From an uncultured bacterium (GTDB lineage: Bacteria > Patescibacteriota > Saccharimonadia > Saccharimonadales > Saccharimonadaceae): DNA of 64,000 bases. Below are positions 42,357 to 51,749 of this stretch, one piece after another (the first letter of the stretch is position 1; each line of letters begins with the position of its first letter). The stretch is taken from assembly GCA_937863415.1 (NCBI GenBank), contig CALMFC010000005.1, positions 248,001 to 312,000 of the forward strand, read 5' to 3'. The translations under genes and the position numbers were made by a program. Below the pieces are notes generated by a model. It was not told the origin of the DNA. It saw only the letters and a program-made list of their open reading frames with translations, and did not search any database.

Positions 42357-44243
42357 ATGTCAGGGATATTAAAAAGATATTTTTTGAGTCTGACGTTTGC
42401 GATACTAGTAGGCGCAGTTTTTGCTGCTATAGGAACGCAACATGTATCAGCAGAGGCTGGGCCCGGTGGTGGTGGTGGTAGCACTGGCTGTTCGTCATTT
42501 AATCACAGTACTTGCTATGGTGCTATTTGGCGATATTACAAAACTACCAGCAATAGCTATCCAATCAAGAATGTTGGCTCGGGTTATACATACGCAACTG
42601 GCTGTAGCGCAAGTGGCGGGTTTTTTGCATACGTCCTGCCACACAAAAGGATGCCCCACAATCCTGCCGGAGACATGTCCTGGCGTATTGGATCGGCATC
42701 AGGTAATTTGACCGACACAAGTATTTATTTTGGTGGTTATACCAACTACAGAATTTATAGTAAAAGTACAGATCCGATAGTTACCAACCCTGTTGGTGGT
42801 GCTGAATATAGCTGGTATTCTGTTAAGAAAGCGTTTCAAGAGGCTGTTAACCGTGGTCAGGGCAATGGCTATCGGTGGGATCGGTATAGCCAGCTTGGTT
42901 GGTTTTGTTATAGTGGCGTAGATTATGATTTGACTCCTACAATTACCGGAACGCCAAAATCAACATTCGGTGCTGATACGGCTACTTTGTCACCGACAGT
43001 CAACAATACAAAAACTTCGACTAGCTCGAATGTAAACTGGCAGGTGGTTAAGTTTGTTGTACAGCCTGGAGTGGCAGTTAAATCAGGGGGTGATTCATCA
43101 TCCGCACCCGAACAATATTTTCCGAATGCTAATATTATCAAAAGTGGATCACAAGCATTTCCAAAAAGTATTACAAATCTAGAAAACATTAATCAAGATA
43201 TTGATGATTATGCCGTTGGTACGCACATTTGCTTTGCATTGTCACTTCGACCATATAGTCAGAGCAATAATAATTGGCGCCATAGTAATCCTTTTTGTAT
43301 TATTGTTGGGGTCAAACCAAAGGTACAAGTTTGGGGCGGTGACTTGGTAGTTGGCACTAACTTTATTAATCAAACACCATCTGGCACTTCCTCAGATGTG
43401 ATAACTGGCATATCTACGAAAGTTGTTGGTGGTGAACGGCGTGCGTTTGGTAGCTGGATAGAGTATGGCATATTTAGCACAGGTGCAATTAGAGGAGCAG
43501 GCTCTGAGTCTGCATTTAATGGCCCAACTGGACTGTCGTTTAGTAATCCGAATGACGCTTGCAGTTACAGTAGCCTGTCTTTTACTAATGTCGACACAGG
43601 TTCTGCGCTGTGTATCAATATTGGGAATTATTCTGCGGCACAATCTATCCCAGACGTTAGTAGTAGTTTTCCGATTAGTTCATCAACACCTAGACTCAAT
43701 ACAGCCCCCGTAGTTAACGACATAACTGGCGGTGCTGGGTTAAATGGTACCTACACTGCAGACGGTGATGTAATTATTTCATCGAGTAGTAATGTCGCCA
43801 AAGGGCGTACTGTTGTAATAAATGCTCCAGGTAGAACTGTTACAATTGCAGGAAATATTACATACACGCCCGAGACACTTAATAATATTGGCGATATCCC
43901 ACAGGTACTTATCATCGCCAAAGACATCTTGATTGCCGGCAACGTTACTCGAGTAGATGCATGGCTGGTGGCGAGTGGCAAAATAAATACTTGTTCTGAC
44001 GTCGATGAAAGCGCAAGTCTTTCGGTTGACCTGTGCCATAATCCACTTACAGTAAATGGTCCAGTTATGGCAGATAAATTGTTTTTACGGCGAACAGCTG
44101 GTTCTGGCACTGGTGCATCTAGTGGTGACCCAGCAGAGATATTTAACTTGAGAGCCGATGCCTATTTATGGTCGGTTAACAGGTCGCTAAATCTTGGTCG
44201 GGCCCAAACAGTCTTTAACACCGAGTTGCCACCTAGGTTCTAA
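42357..44243 (+). CDS. Large secreted or surface protein at the head of the pilus cluster
   Basis: A 628-residue extracytoplasmic protein. A signal-like N-terminus (SLTFAILVGAVFAAIGTQHVSA) is followed by a Gly-rich stretch, then a long region rich in Ser, Thr, Gly, Asn and aromatic residues. The final 130 residues contain DVIISSSSNVAKGRTVVINAPG-like strands (VTIAGNITYTP, ILIAGNVTRVDAWLVASG) suggesting a beta-solenoid. Several Cys could form disulfides. It is not a known family to me. Its position suggests a pilus-linked adhesin or envelope protein. Confidence 0.75.
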   Translation: MSGILKRYFLSLTFAILVGAVFAAIGTQHVSAEAGPGGGGGSTGCSSFNHSTCYGAIWRYYKTTSNSYPIKNVGSGYTYATGCSASGGFFAYVLPHKRMPHNPAGDMSWRIGSASGNLTDTSIYFGGYTNYRIYSKSTDPIVTNPVGGAEYSWYSVKKAFQEAVNRGQGNGYRWDRYSQLGWFCYSGVDYDLTPTITGTPKSTFGADTATLSPTVNNTKTSTSSNVNWQVVKFVVQPGVAVKSGGDSSSAPEQYFPNANIIKSGSQAFPKSITNLENINQDIDDYAVGTHICFALSLRPYSQSNNNWRHSNPFCIIVGVKPKVQVWGGDLVVGTNFINQTPSGTSSDVITGISTKVVGGERRAFGSWIEYGIFSTGAIRGAGSESAFNGPTGLSFSNPNDACSYSSLSFTNVDTGSALCINIGNYSAAQSIPDVSSSFPISSSTPRLNTAPVVNDITGGAGLNGTYTADGDVIISSSSNVAKGRTVVINAPGRTVTIAGNITYTPETLNNIGDIPQVLIIAKDILIAGNVTRVDAWLVASGKINTCSDVDESASLSVDLCHNPLTVNGPVMADKLFLRRTAGSGTGASSGDPAEIFNLRADAYLWSVNRSLNLGRAQTVFNTELPPRF

Positions 44244-44297
44244 TATTGAATTTTACCTTGCTTTTACGCTTGTGCTTTGAGTATAATGAAAGGTAAT

Positions 44298-45344
44298 ATG
44301 GCATTACTTAAAGGCGTGGGCGACTTTTTTGCACTAGATATCGGCACCAACGCGGTGCGTGTTGTTCAACTCGCCTCGGCTGGAGCTGACAAATGGAGCC
44401 TTCAACACTACGGTTATGCACCCGTCGACGAAAAGGTAACTAGTAGTGGTTCTGCTGAGGGCCAGAGGCGTCTTGGTGAAGTAATTATGACCGCAGTTGG
44501 TCAGAGTGGCATCAAGGAAAAGAATGTTGTGATTGGCTTGCCGTCTAATAAGACTTTTACTACTGTTATTGAGATACCATCTATGGGCGAGGTTGAGCTA
44601 CGCAATACAATTAAGTATCAGATCGACCAATACATTCCCATGGCGATTGATGAGACTAAGGTTGATTGGGCATTGCTTGGACAGTCTTTGCATGATCCAA
44701 AGCAGCAAGAAGTGTTGCTGGCTAGTACGGCTAATTCATATGCCGAAGAACGGCTAGAGTTTATTGAGAGCTTGGGATTTAACGTTATCGCTGCCGAACC
44801 AGATCCACTGGCTATGATTCGGTCACTTCTGCCAAGTGGCGTTAGTGATGCTAGGTTGATTATTGACGTGGGCGAACAATCAACTGATCTTGCAATTACA
44901 TATGGTGACACCCCTAGGTTGGTTCGTACAATCCCGACCGGTCTGCAATCTCTAATTAAAGCAGCAGTACAGAATTTGAACGTTCAAGAAGACCAGGCGC
45001 GTCAGTTTATTTTAAAATTTGGGTTAGCGCCAGACAGGCTAGAGGGTCAGGTTTATCGTGCAATTGAGGCGACGCTGGATAACTTTGCGACTGAACTAGT
45101 AAAATCGATTAAATTTTTCCAGACTCGTTACCCCAACACGCCAGTTGGCGGTATTTTACTTTCGGGATTTTCGGCAGTTGTTCCGCAGTTTGGCGAATAT
45201 GTTACCGCTAAAACCGCTATTCCGTCGGCCGTTGCTAATCCATGGCAAAAAGTTCGTGTTGCTCAATCTGATCAGCAACAACTGGGTGGCATTGCGTCTG
45301 AGTTCGCAACTGTCATTGGCTTGGCTCAGAGGAGTAATGGATAA
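44298..45344 (+). CDS. pilM: Type IV pilus assembly protein PilM
   Basis: Actin-like inner-membrane-associated protein that binds PilN. FFALDIGTNAVRVVQL forms the first phosphate-binding motif, IIDVGEQSTDLAITY the second, and GGILLSGFSA the third; KYQIDQYIPM is typical of PilM. Start chosen at ATG 44298 (MALLKGVGDF): the earlier ATG at 44286-44288 overlaps the -10 box TATAAT (44282-44287). Total 348 aa. Opens pilM-pilN-pilO. Confidence 0.93.
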   Translation: MALLKGVGDFFALDIGTNAVRVVQLASAGADKWSLQHYGYAPVDEKVTSSGSAEGQRRLGEVIMTAVGQSGIKEKNVVIGLPSNKTFTTVIEIPSMGEVELRNTIKYQIDQYIPMAIDETKVDWALLGQSLHDPKQQEVLLASTANSYAEERLEFIESLGFNVIAAEPDPLAMIRSLLPSGVSDARLIIDVGEQSTDLAITYGDTPRLVRTIPTGLQSLIKAAVQNLNVQEDQARQFILKFGLAPDRLEGQVYRAIEATLDNFATELVKSIKFFQTRYPNTPVGGILLSGFSAVVPQFGEYVTAKTAIPSAVANPWQKVRVAQSDQQQLGGIASEFATVIGLAQRSNG

Positions 45345-46075
45345 TGATTGAAATTAATCTAGTACCTGATGTCAAACAAGAACTCATCAAGGCACAAAGA
45401 GTTCGATCAACTGTTATCACAGCTTCGATTTTGATTGCGATTGCGTCGGCTGCCATTGTAACGCTACTTGCTGTTTATGTCTTTGCAGTCCAAGCAGTTA
45501 GGAGTAGTATCGATGATTCGACAATCAAATCTGAAACTGCAAAGTTGACCAACGTTGAGGACCTATCCAAGACTTTAACTATTCAAAATCAGTTGACAAA
45601 GATCTCGACATTAAATAGCAACAAAAAGATTGATTCACGTATTTTCGACGTTCTTGGCGCAGTTATTCCGCCAGCACCAAATAACATTCAGGTTTCTAAT
45701 TTAACTCTAGATTCGGACGCAGGTACTATTGTGATTGAAGGACAGGCACCATCAGGCAGTTATGACACAGTCGAAACTTTCAAAAAGACCGTCGAAGGAG
45801 CAAAAGTAGAGTTCACAGATGCCGATAGCAAGAAACAACAGGTGGATATGGCGTCCAATATCAGCATCACGAATACGAGTCTAGGTGAGGATTCGTCTGG
45901 AGCAAAGGTACTAAGATTTACGATGACGTTTGAGTATGCACCAGAATTATTTTCACCTGCATCCAAGAACGTTAAAGTTGTTATTACAACTGATGGTAAC
46001 GTAACCGATTCATACCTGGGTGTTCCAAAGAGCATTTTTGCCGATAGGGCTACGGACGTAAAGGGGGGTAATTAA
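45344..46075 (+). CDS. pilN: Type IV pilus assembly protein PilN
   Basis: Bitopic assembly protein: short cytoplasmic start MIEINLVPDVKQE (the PilM-binding INLLP-like motif), one membrane helix (about 24-48), and an extracytoplasmic ferredoxin-like domain. 243 aa. The start codon overlaps the pilM stop (TAATG). Cysteine-free. Confidence 0.9.
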   Translation: MIEINLVPDVKQELIKAQRVRSTVITASILIAIASAAIVTLLAVYVFAVQAVRSSIDDSTIKSETAKLTNVEDLSKTLTIQNQLTKISTLNSNKKIDSRIFDVLGAVIPPAPNNIQVSNLTLDSDAGTIVIEGQAPSGSYDTVETFKKTVEGAKVEFTDADSKKQQVDMASNISITNTSLGEDSSGAKVLRFTMTFEYAPELFSPASKNVKVVITTDGNVTDSYLGVPKSIFADRATDVKGGN

Positions 46076-46076
46076 T

Positions 46077-46751
46077 ATGCAACCCAAAGATACAGCCATG
46101 CGCAAAAGAACACAGATACTAAAAGCCAATCGGGTTATGTTTGCATGGGTAGCAATTGTTTCAGTAATCTTGGGATTTACGATTGTCGCTACGATATTCA
46201 TGGTTCAAATGCTAATGTTTAACGAACGCGTTCTTCATGAAAAAGAAAAGACAATAACCATTCTTAAAACGAACAACGGTAATATTGATGAACTTGAGGC
46301 TCAGGTACGGGTACTTGATACTAATCAGGCCTTATCGACAGTCAAAGCTAATCCAAATGACCAAGCAGTTCAGGTGATTTTGGATGCCTTGCCATCGGAT
46401 AAAAATGAACTTGCTCTGGGTGCATCACTTCAAAAGAAGCTGCTTGCTGGTATACCAGGTTTGACTGTGAATACTGTTCAATTTGACCAATCTACCCAAA
46501 ATTCAAATGTTCAAAATGCGGCAGGTAATACTGAATCTGGACCATTTGCTATTCCGTTTAGACTATCAGTTAGTGGTGACGAAAACGCCCTTAAGCAGGC
46601 GCTGAGTAATCTCGAACGATCGATACGTACAATAGACATTACTTCGATTCAGATTGAGAGTCAGGGTGCTTCTAGGACTTTGACAATCCAGGCGAATGCG
46701 TTTTATGAGCCGGCAGTTGTTGTAGCGTTAAAGGATAAGGTAATCAAATAA
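46077..46751 (+). CDS. pilO: PilO-like pilus assembly protein
   Basis: 224-residue bitopic protein: basic cytoplasmic start, one membrane helix (about 18-42), a coiled-coil stretch (NERVLHEKEKTITILKTNNGNIDELEAQV split over residues 43-72) and a C-terminal domain with ferredoxin-like strands. Sequence similarity to PilO is low by eye; the assignment rests on order, size and topology. The stop overlaps the next ATG. Confidence 0.75.
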   Translation: MQPKDTAMRKRTQILKANRVMFAWVAIVSVILGFTIVATIFMVQMLMFNERVLHEKEKTITILKTNNGNIDELEAQVRVLDTNQALSTVKANPNDQAVQVILDALPSDKNELALGASLQKKLLAGIPGLTVNTVQFDQSTQNSNVQNAAGNTESGPFAIPFRLSVSGDENALKQALSNLERSIRTIDITSIQIESQGASRTLTIQANAFYEPAVVVALKDKVIK

Positions 46752-47011
46752 TGAAAAAAACTGATGTAGCAATGATTGTTTTTATAGCCTCTATTAGTAT
46801 ATTGATCGCTTATTTTGTGGGCAAAGCTCTGTTTGGTGATGTTTATGACGGTAGCACCAAGGTTAAAACTATCGACAAAATCGATTCGTCTATTGTTGAA
46901 CCAGACCCGGCGATATTTAACACCAATGCAATAAACCCAGCTGTCCAAGTGCAGGTGACTGGGACTGATAGTGGTGGAACTGGAGCGGCTGATGTTAAAA
47001 AAGACCAATAA
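46751..47011 (+). CDS. Small membrane protein in the pilus operon
   Basis: 86 residues: MKKTDVAMI, one membrane helix (about 7-29), then a polar Gly/Thr/Asp-rich tail outside. The place after PilO is where PilP sits in two-membrane bacteria, but neither a lipobox nor a PilP domain is visible, and no secretin (PilQ) follows. The start overlaps the previous stop (TAATG), indicating coupled translation. Confidence 0.7.
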   Translation: MKKTDVAMIVFIASISILIAYFVGKALFGDVYDGSTKVKTIDKIDSSIVEPDPAIFNTNAINPAVQVQVTGTDSGGTGAADVKKDQ

Positions 47012-47036
47012 TTTTATTTATAGTAGGTAGATTGTC

Positions 47037-48800
47037 ATGGCACTCTTAACAGATGACATGCAAGGCAAACTCGTAAATCTGCTGGTAAGCGAGGGTTTAG
47101 TAACGGAGTCAATCTTAAAAGAGGCTCAATCTGAAGCTGCGACGGCTAACAAACCACTTCTTGGACTGTTGACTGAGAAGAATATTGTCGATGATGAGCT
47201 GTTGACACACGCAATTGCGCAGGTTTCGGGCGTTCCTTATGTTGATTTAACCAAAAGTATAATTGATCAGAGTATTTTAGGCTTGCTGCCCGAGGATATT
47301 GCAGAACGATTTATGGCAGTTCCGTTAGCGGAAGTTCAGAACCGCTTGGCTGTAGCAATGATCGACGCCAATAACGTTCAGGCGGTGGATTATTTAGCCA
47401 GTCGTATTGAAAGGCCATTAAAAGTATTTATGGCGTCTGAAGCAGGTGTTCGCCATGTGCTCGATCAGTACAAAACTGACTTATCGAGTGTTGATGAAGC
47501 CGCCGAAGCCAGCCAGGCTGAAGCCAGCCAGGATTCTGACAGCGATGTTAAGACTATTGTTCAAGATTCACCAATCAGCAAGGCACTTAGTACGATTTTG
47601 GAGTATGCGGTTAAATCTAGAGCAAGTGATGTTCATGTTGAACCGCTTGAGGGATCACTTAAAATTCGATGTCGTGTTGATGGAGTGCTTCGCGAGATTA
47701 TGCAACTTCCAAAGAGTATTGAACCTGCCCTTGTTAGTCGAATAAAAATTTTATCCAATTTAAAAATTGATGAACACCGCGTACCTCAAGATGGTCAGTT
47801 TACTGTTAAAGTTGCCAACAAAGAAGTTGACCTTCGTATTGCAATTAGTCCTGTAGTTTGGGGTGAACAGGTAGTTATTCGTTTGCTCGATAAGTCTGGT
47901 AATACTTTTGATATCGAAGAAATGGGCTATGCTGGTCGGGCGCTGAGGGCGATCAGGAAAGGTATTAGGCGCCCGAATGGAATGGTTCTAACGTCAGGTC
48001 CAACCGGTAGCGGTAAGACAACTAGTTTGTATGCATTAATCAAAGAAATTAAAGACGATACAGTGAATATCGTAACCTTAGAGGATCCGGTTGAGTACAA
48101 GATGAATGGAGTTAACCAGATTCAGGTTAATGCTGATGTCGGACTAACATTTGCCAGTGGCCTACGTTCAATCCTGCGCCAAGACCCTGACGTTGTTATG
48201 GTTGGTGAAATTAGGGATAGTGAAACAGCCAACCTGGCTGTGCAGGCAGCTTTAACAGGACACTTGGTGTTTAGTACGCTACATACCAATAGTGCTGCTG
48301 GCGTGCTACCTAGGCTCCTTGATATGGATATAGAGCCATTTTTGATAGCCAGTACGGTCAATACGATAATCGGGCAGCGCTTGGTCAGGCGAGTATCCGA
48401 AAAGCGCGACGCCTATCAATCTAATCCAATCGAAACTCAAAATATTCTAACAACAGTCGGACACTTGTTGCCCAAGACTGCTGCCGACGTAGCCCGAATT
48501 TCAGAAGATTTAGGTTATAAAGACTTGCCACTAGCGGGTCAAACCGCTTATACTTTAGTTAAGGGTCAGGATACTCCGCAGTCGCCACATGGTTACAGTG
48601 GACGGGCCGGACTTTATGAGGTGATGGATGTGAATGAAAATATCCAAAATCTAATAGTCGCCAGAGCAACGAGTGCTGAAATTCAGCGAAAAGCTCAAGA
48701 ACAAGGTATGGTTACGATGCGACAAGACGGTTATCTAAAGGCATTACAGGGTATTACGACACTAGAAGAAGTTAACCGTGTGACAGCAGATACAGCATAA
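47037..48800 (+). CDS. pilB: Type IV pilus extension ATPase PilB
   Basis: Motor for pilus polymerisation. An N-terminal MshEN/GSPII_E domain (1-150), then a RecA-like core: DVHVEPLEGSLKIRCRVDG, Walker A GPTGSGKTTSLYAL near residue 321, DPVEYKMNGVNQIQVN, RQDPDVVMVGEIRD, and the LVFSTLHTN His box. The C-terminal tetracysteine zinc module of GspE/PilB is missing: there are no cysteines between RLVRRVSEKR and GYSGRAGLYEV. 587 aa. Confidence 0.95.
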   Translation: MALLTDDMQGKLVNLLVSEGLVTESILKEAQSEAATANKPLLGLLTEKNIVDDELLTHAIAQVSGVPYVDLTKSIIDQSILGLLPEDIAERFMAVPLAEVQNRLAVAMIDANNVQAVDYLASRIERPLKVFMASEAGVRHVLDQYKTDLSSVDEAAEASQAEASQDSDSDVKTIVQDSPISKALSTILEYAVKSRASDVHVEPLEGSLKIRCRVDGVLREIMQLPKSIEPALVSRIKILSNLKIDEHRVPQDGQFTVKVANKEVDLRIAISPVVWGEQVVIRLLDKSGNTFDIEEMGYAGRALRAIRKGIRRPNGMVLTSGPTGSGKTTSLYALIKEIKDDTVNIVTLEDPVEYKMNGVNQIQVNADVGLTFASGLRSILRQDPDVVMVGEIRDSETANLAVQAALTGHLVFSTLHTNSAAGVLPRLLDMDIEPFLIASTVNTIIGQRLVRRVSEKRDAYQSNPIETQNILTTVGHLLPKTAADVARISEDLGYKDLPLAGQTAYTLVKGQDTPQSPHGYSGRAGLYEVMDVNENIQNLIVARATSAEIQRKAQEQGMVTMRQDGYLKALQGITTLEEVNRVTADTA

Positions 48801-48814
48801 GAAGGGTGGAAAGT

Positions 48815-49885
48815 GTGAATAATCAAGAATTAAGAATCGAAGTCCTGCTAGAAGAAGTTGTGCGTAAGCGTGCATCCGACCTTCATATTCAGGTGGGGTT
48901 GCCTCCAATGCTACGTATTGATGGCTCTTTGACTCCGGTGATGGGATATAATCCACTTGATGAACAGGCTGTCGAGACATTAATTTTTGCAATTTTAGAC
49001 CAAGACCAGCGTCAAATATTACTAAAAGATAAGGAATTTGATTTTAGTTTTGCGTTCGGTACTTTGGGACGATTCCGGGTAAATGCTTATCACGAACGTG
49101 GTAATCTGGCGGCTGCACTTCGTTTGATTCCAAATGAAATTAAATCTGTTACAGAGCTCGGCATGCCAAATGTCGTTATGAACTTTACTGAATACCCACG
49201 TGGCTTAGTACTGGTAACCGGTCCAACTGGTAGCGGTAAATCCACAACACTAGCTGCGCTAGTCGACAAGATTAACACCGAACGATCGCAACATATTATC
49301 ACGGTGGAAGACCCAATTGAATTTACGCATAAGTCCAAAAAATCGGTTATTGTTCAGCGTGAAGTTCACTATGACACCTATAGCTTTAGTGCGGCACTAA
49401 GGTCTGCTCTACGCCAAGACCCTGACGTTGTGTTGATTGGTGAGATGCGTGATCTTGAAACTATCAGCGCTGCCATTACTATTGCCGAGACTGGTCATCT
49501 AGTTTTTGCAACACTTCACACTAACAGCTCGGCACAGTCGATTGATCGTATGATTGATGTATTTCCGCCACATCAGCAACCTCAAATTAGAGCACAGCTG
49601 TCTAATATTTTGATGGCAATCGTTTCACAGCGTCTAGTGCCAGCGATTGGTGGTGGTCGTGTCGTTGCAGCAGAGGTTTTGGTTGCAAACCCAGCCGTTC
49701 GTAATATTATTCGAGAAGGCAAAGCTCATCAGCTTGATGCGGTAATTCAGACCGGTGCAGATCAAGGTATGCAGACAATGGACAGAACCCTAGTGAGTTT
49801 AGTTCAGAGTGGAACTGTTACTTATGACAACGCAAGGGAATTCGCAGTCGACCTAGCTGAATTTGAAAGATTAATGAGAGGCTAA
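48815..49885 (+). CDS. pilT: Type IV pilus retraction ATPase PilT
   Basis: Depolymerises pili and drives twitching. Walker A GPTGSGKSTTLAALVDKI near residue 128, Walker B RQDPDVVLIGEMRDLETI, HLVFATLHTNSSAQSIDRMIDVFP, and the PilT-specific AVRNIIREGKAHQL near the end. Start chosen at GTG 48815 (MNNQELRIEV) with GAAGGG in front; a GTG three codons earlier would lie inside the ribosome site. 356 aa. Confidence 0.95.
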   Translation: MNNQELRIEVLLEEVVRKRASDLHIQVGLPPMLRIDGSLTPVMGYNPLDEQAVETLIFAILDQDQRQILLKDKEFDFSFAFGTLGRFRVNAYHERGNLAAALRLIPNEIKSVTELGMPNVVMNFTEYPRGLVLVTGPTGSGKSTTLAALVDKINTERSQHIITVEDPIEFTHKSKKSVIVQREVHYDTYSFSAALRSALRQDPDVVLIGEMRDLETISAAITIAETGHLVFATLHTNSSAQSIDRMIDVFPPHQQPQIRAQLSNILMAIVSQRLVPAIGGGRVVAAEVLVANPAVRNIIREGKAHQLDAVIQTGADQGMQTMDRTLVSLVQSGTVTYDNAREFAVDLAEFERLMRG

Positions 49886-49888
49886 TCG

Positions 49889-51100
49889 ATGAAGAAGTTC
49901 GCATATGAAGCGCGTGATCAGGCTTCGGGCAAGATTACCAAAGCTACTGTGCAGGCTGACTCTGAGAGTGCTGCTGCTAAGTTACTAATAGATCAAGGTT
50001 TTACACCACTGAACATCAAAGAGCAGTCCGAAGATAGTAATATCATTGCTCGTTTGTCGGGTCGTATTACTACCAAAGATAAAATCGTCTTTACTCGCCA
50101 GCTAGCTACGCTAATTGGTGCTGGTTTGCCCCTAACTCAAAGTTTGCATACAGTTTTAGAACAAACCGAGAATAAGAAACTACAATCTATCATCCAAGAT
50201 ATTACAGCATCGGTTGAAGGTGGTAAGAGCTTGTCTGATTCATTCGGTAAACACCCGGAAGTTTTTGACCCGGTTTTTTTGGCACTTGTTTCAGCTGGCG
50301 AGGTGTCGGGAACATTAGATGAATCATTGCAACGCGTAGCAAATCAACAGGAAAAAGACGCCGCCACCATGAGCAAAATCAAAGGCGCATTAACGTATCC
50401 TATTATTGTACTTTTTGTGATTTTTGGTGTTATGGCTTTTATGCTTTTTACAGTTGTACCTCAGGTAGAGAAGCTATACCATGATTTAAAGCGTGATTTA
50501 CCAGTTCTGACTAAAATAATGGTAGATGTGGCTAGTTTCCTGACACATTTTTGGTGGATCGCTATTTTGGTAATTGGGGTTGCTGTTTATTTCATAATTC
50601 AATATTTAAAAACCGACGCTGGTATCAAGATGAGCGATACATTAAAGTTAAATTTCCCGATTTTTGGTAAATTGTTTCAAAAACTTTACATGGCGCGCTT
50701 TGCCAGGACTGGCCAGACCCTACTTAGTACCGGTGTTAGTATGCTTGATATGTTAAAGATTACATCCAAGGCGGTTAACAATACGATTATCGAAAAAAGT
50801 ATCGTCCGAGCAATCGAAAAAGTGAAAGGTGGAAAGGCCTTGTCGGCATCAATTCAACCAGAACAATATATACTGTCGCTAGTACCGCAGATGATTAAAA
50901 TTGGCGAACAATCTGGGCGTATTGATGAGATGATGGGAAAGACCGCTCAAGTGTATGAGGATGAGTTGGATGAGACCATCAAGACTATATCGACATCTAT
51001 CGAGCCAATCTTAATGGTTATTCTAGCAATTGTAGCTGGTGGTATGGTCGGAGCGATTTTGTTACCAATTTACAGCCTAGTTAACGGCGTAAATGTCTAG
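49889..51100 (+). CDS. pilC: Type IV pilus inner-membrane platform protein PilC
   Basis: Platform on which PilB and PilT act. The 403-residue protein has two repeated GspF domains: first FTRQLATLIGAGLPLTQSLHTVLEQT (about 68-190), second FARTGQTLLSTGVSMLDMLKI, each followed by membrane helices; final hydrophobic segment ILMVILAIVAGGMVGAILLPIY. It begins 3 nt after pilT. Confidence 0.95.
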   Translation: MKKFAYEARDQASGKITKATVQADSESAAAKLLIDQGFTPLNIKEQSEDSNIIARLSGRITTKDKIVFTRQLATLIGAGLPLTQSLHTVLEQTENKKLQSIIQDITASVEGGKSLSDSFGKHPEVFDPVFLALVSAGEVSGTLDESLQRVANQQEKDAATMSKIKGALTYPIIVLFVIFGVMAFMLFTVVPQVEKLYHDLKRDLPVLTKIMVDVASFLTHFWWIAILVIGVAVYFIIQYLKTDAGIKMSDTLKLNFPIFGKLFQKLYMARFARTGQTLLSTGVSMLDMLKITSKAVNNTIIEKSIVRAIEKVKGGKALSASIQPEQYILSLVPQMIKIGEQSGRIDEMMGKTAQVYEDELDETIKTISTSIEPILMVILAIVAGGMVGAILLPIYSLVNGVNV

Positions 51101-51186
51101 ACAGGACGAGTGCCTTAGAGTACTATAAACATAAGCGTTAAATTACGCATTAATATTTGTTCATACGAAAGGTGGAAATAATTCTT

Positions 51187-51669
51187 ATGAACGTTCAACA
51201 AAAAGAAAAAGGTTTCACAATTATCGAAGTAGTCTTGGTTTTGGCCATCGCTGGTTTGATTTTCTTGATGGTTTTCATAGCATTACCGGCACTCCAGAGG
51301 TCGCAGCGTGATTCGCAGCGTAAAAACGATCTAAGTCGTGCTCAGACAGCGCTAACTAATTACTCATCGGTCAATAGGGGGACTGTTCCGAAGGCGACCG
51401 TGTCTGACTTAAATAATTTCACAACTAGTTTCCTTAAGTCTGAAGGTGATAGTTTTGCCGATCCTTCTGGAAGCGATTACATATGGGATGTATCAAAAAG
51501 CCCTAAAGATACGATTGATGCTTCATTTTCGAATGATAGTCCAAAGATCTACTACATACTAGGCGCAAAATGTGGGTCAGACGGTGCTCAGACAGAGAGT
51601 GCTGGTTCAAGAATTGCATCAATGCAAATGGTACTTGAAGGTGGTGGTGTAGCCTGTGTTAATAATTAG
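51187..51669 (+). CDS. pilA: Major pilin-like type IV prepilin
   Basis: MNVQQKEKG is cut before FTIIEVVLVLAIAGLIFLMVF (prepilin motif with Glu5), followed by a polar domain with two Cys (AKCGSD and VACVNN) that probably form the D-region disulfide. 160 aa. Start chosen at ATG 51187 with AAAGGTGG upstream rather than 10 codons earlier. The strong terminator right after it and its place after pilC suggest a highly transcribed major pilin. Confidence 0.88.
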   Translation: MNVQQKEKGFTIIEVVLVLAIAGLIFLMVFIALPALQRSQRDSQRKNDLSRAQTALTNYSSVNRGTVPKATVSDLNNFTTSFLKSEGDSFADPSGSDYIWDVSKSPKDTIDASFSNDSPKIYYILGAKCGSDGAQTESAGSRIASMQMVLEGGGVACVNN

Positions 51670-51682
51670 AAATTGATTATTG

Positions 51683-51717
51683 AAAATCCCTGGCATATTT
51701 AACACCAGGGATTTTTT
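51683..51717 (+). terminator. Intrinsic terminator after the major pilin
   Basis: Stem AAAATCCCTGG/CCAGGGATTTT (51683-51693 with 51705-51715), loop of 11 nt, with a T6 run. A textbook rho-independent terminator closing the pilM-pilA transcript. Confidence 0.85.
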
Positions 51718-51749
51718 ATTTGTACTTAATACCTGCTATCATAGTGCTT

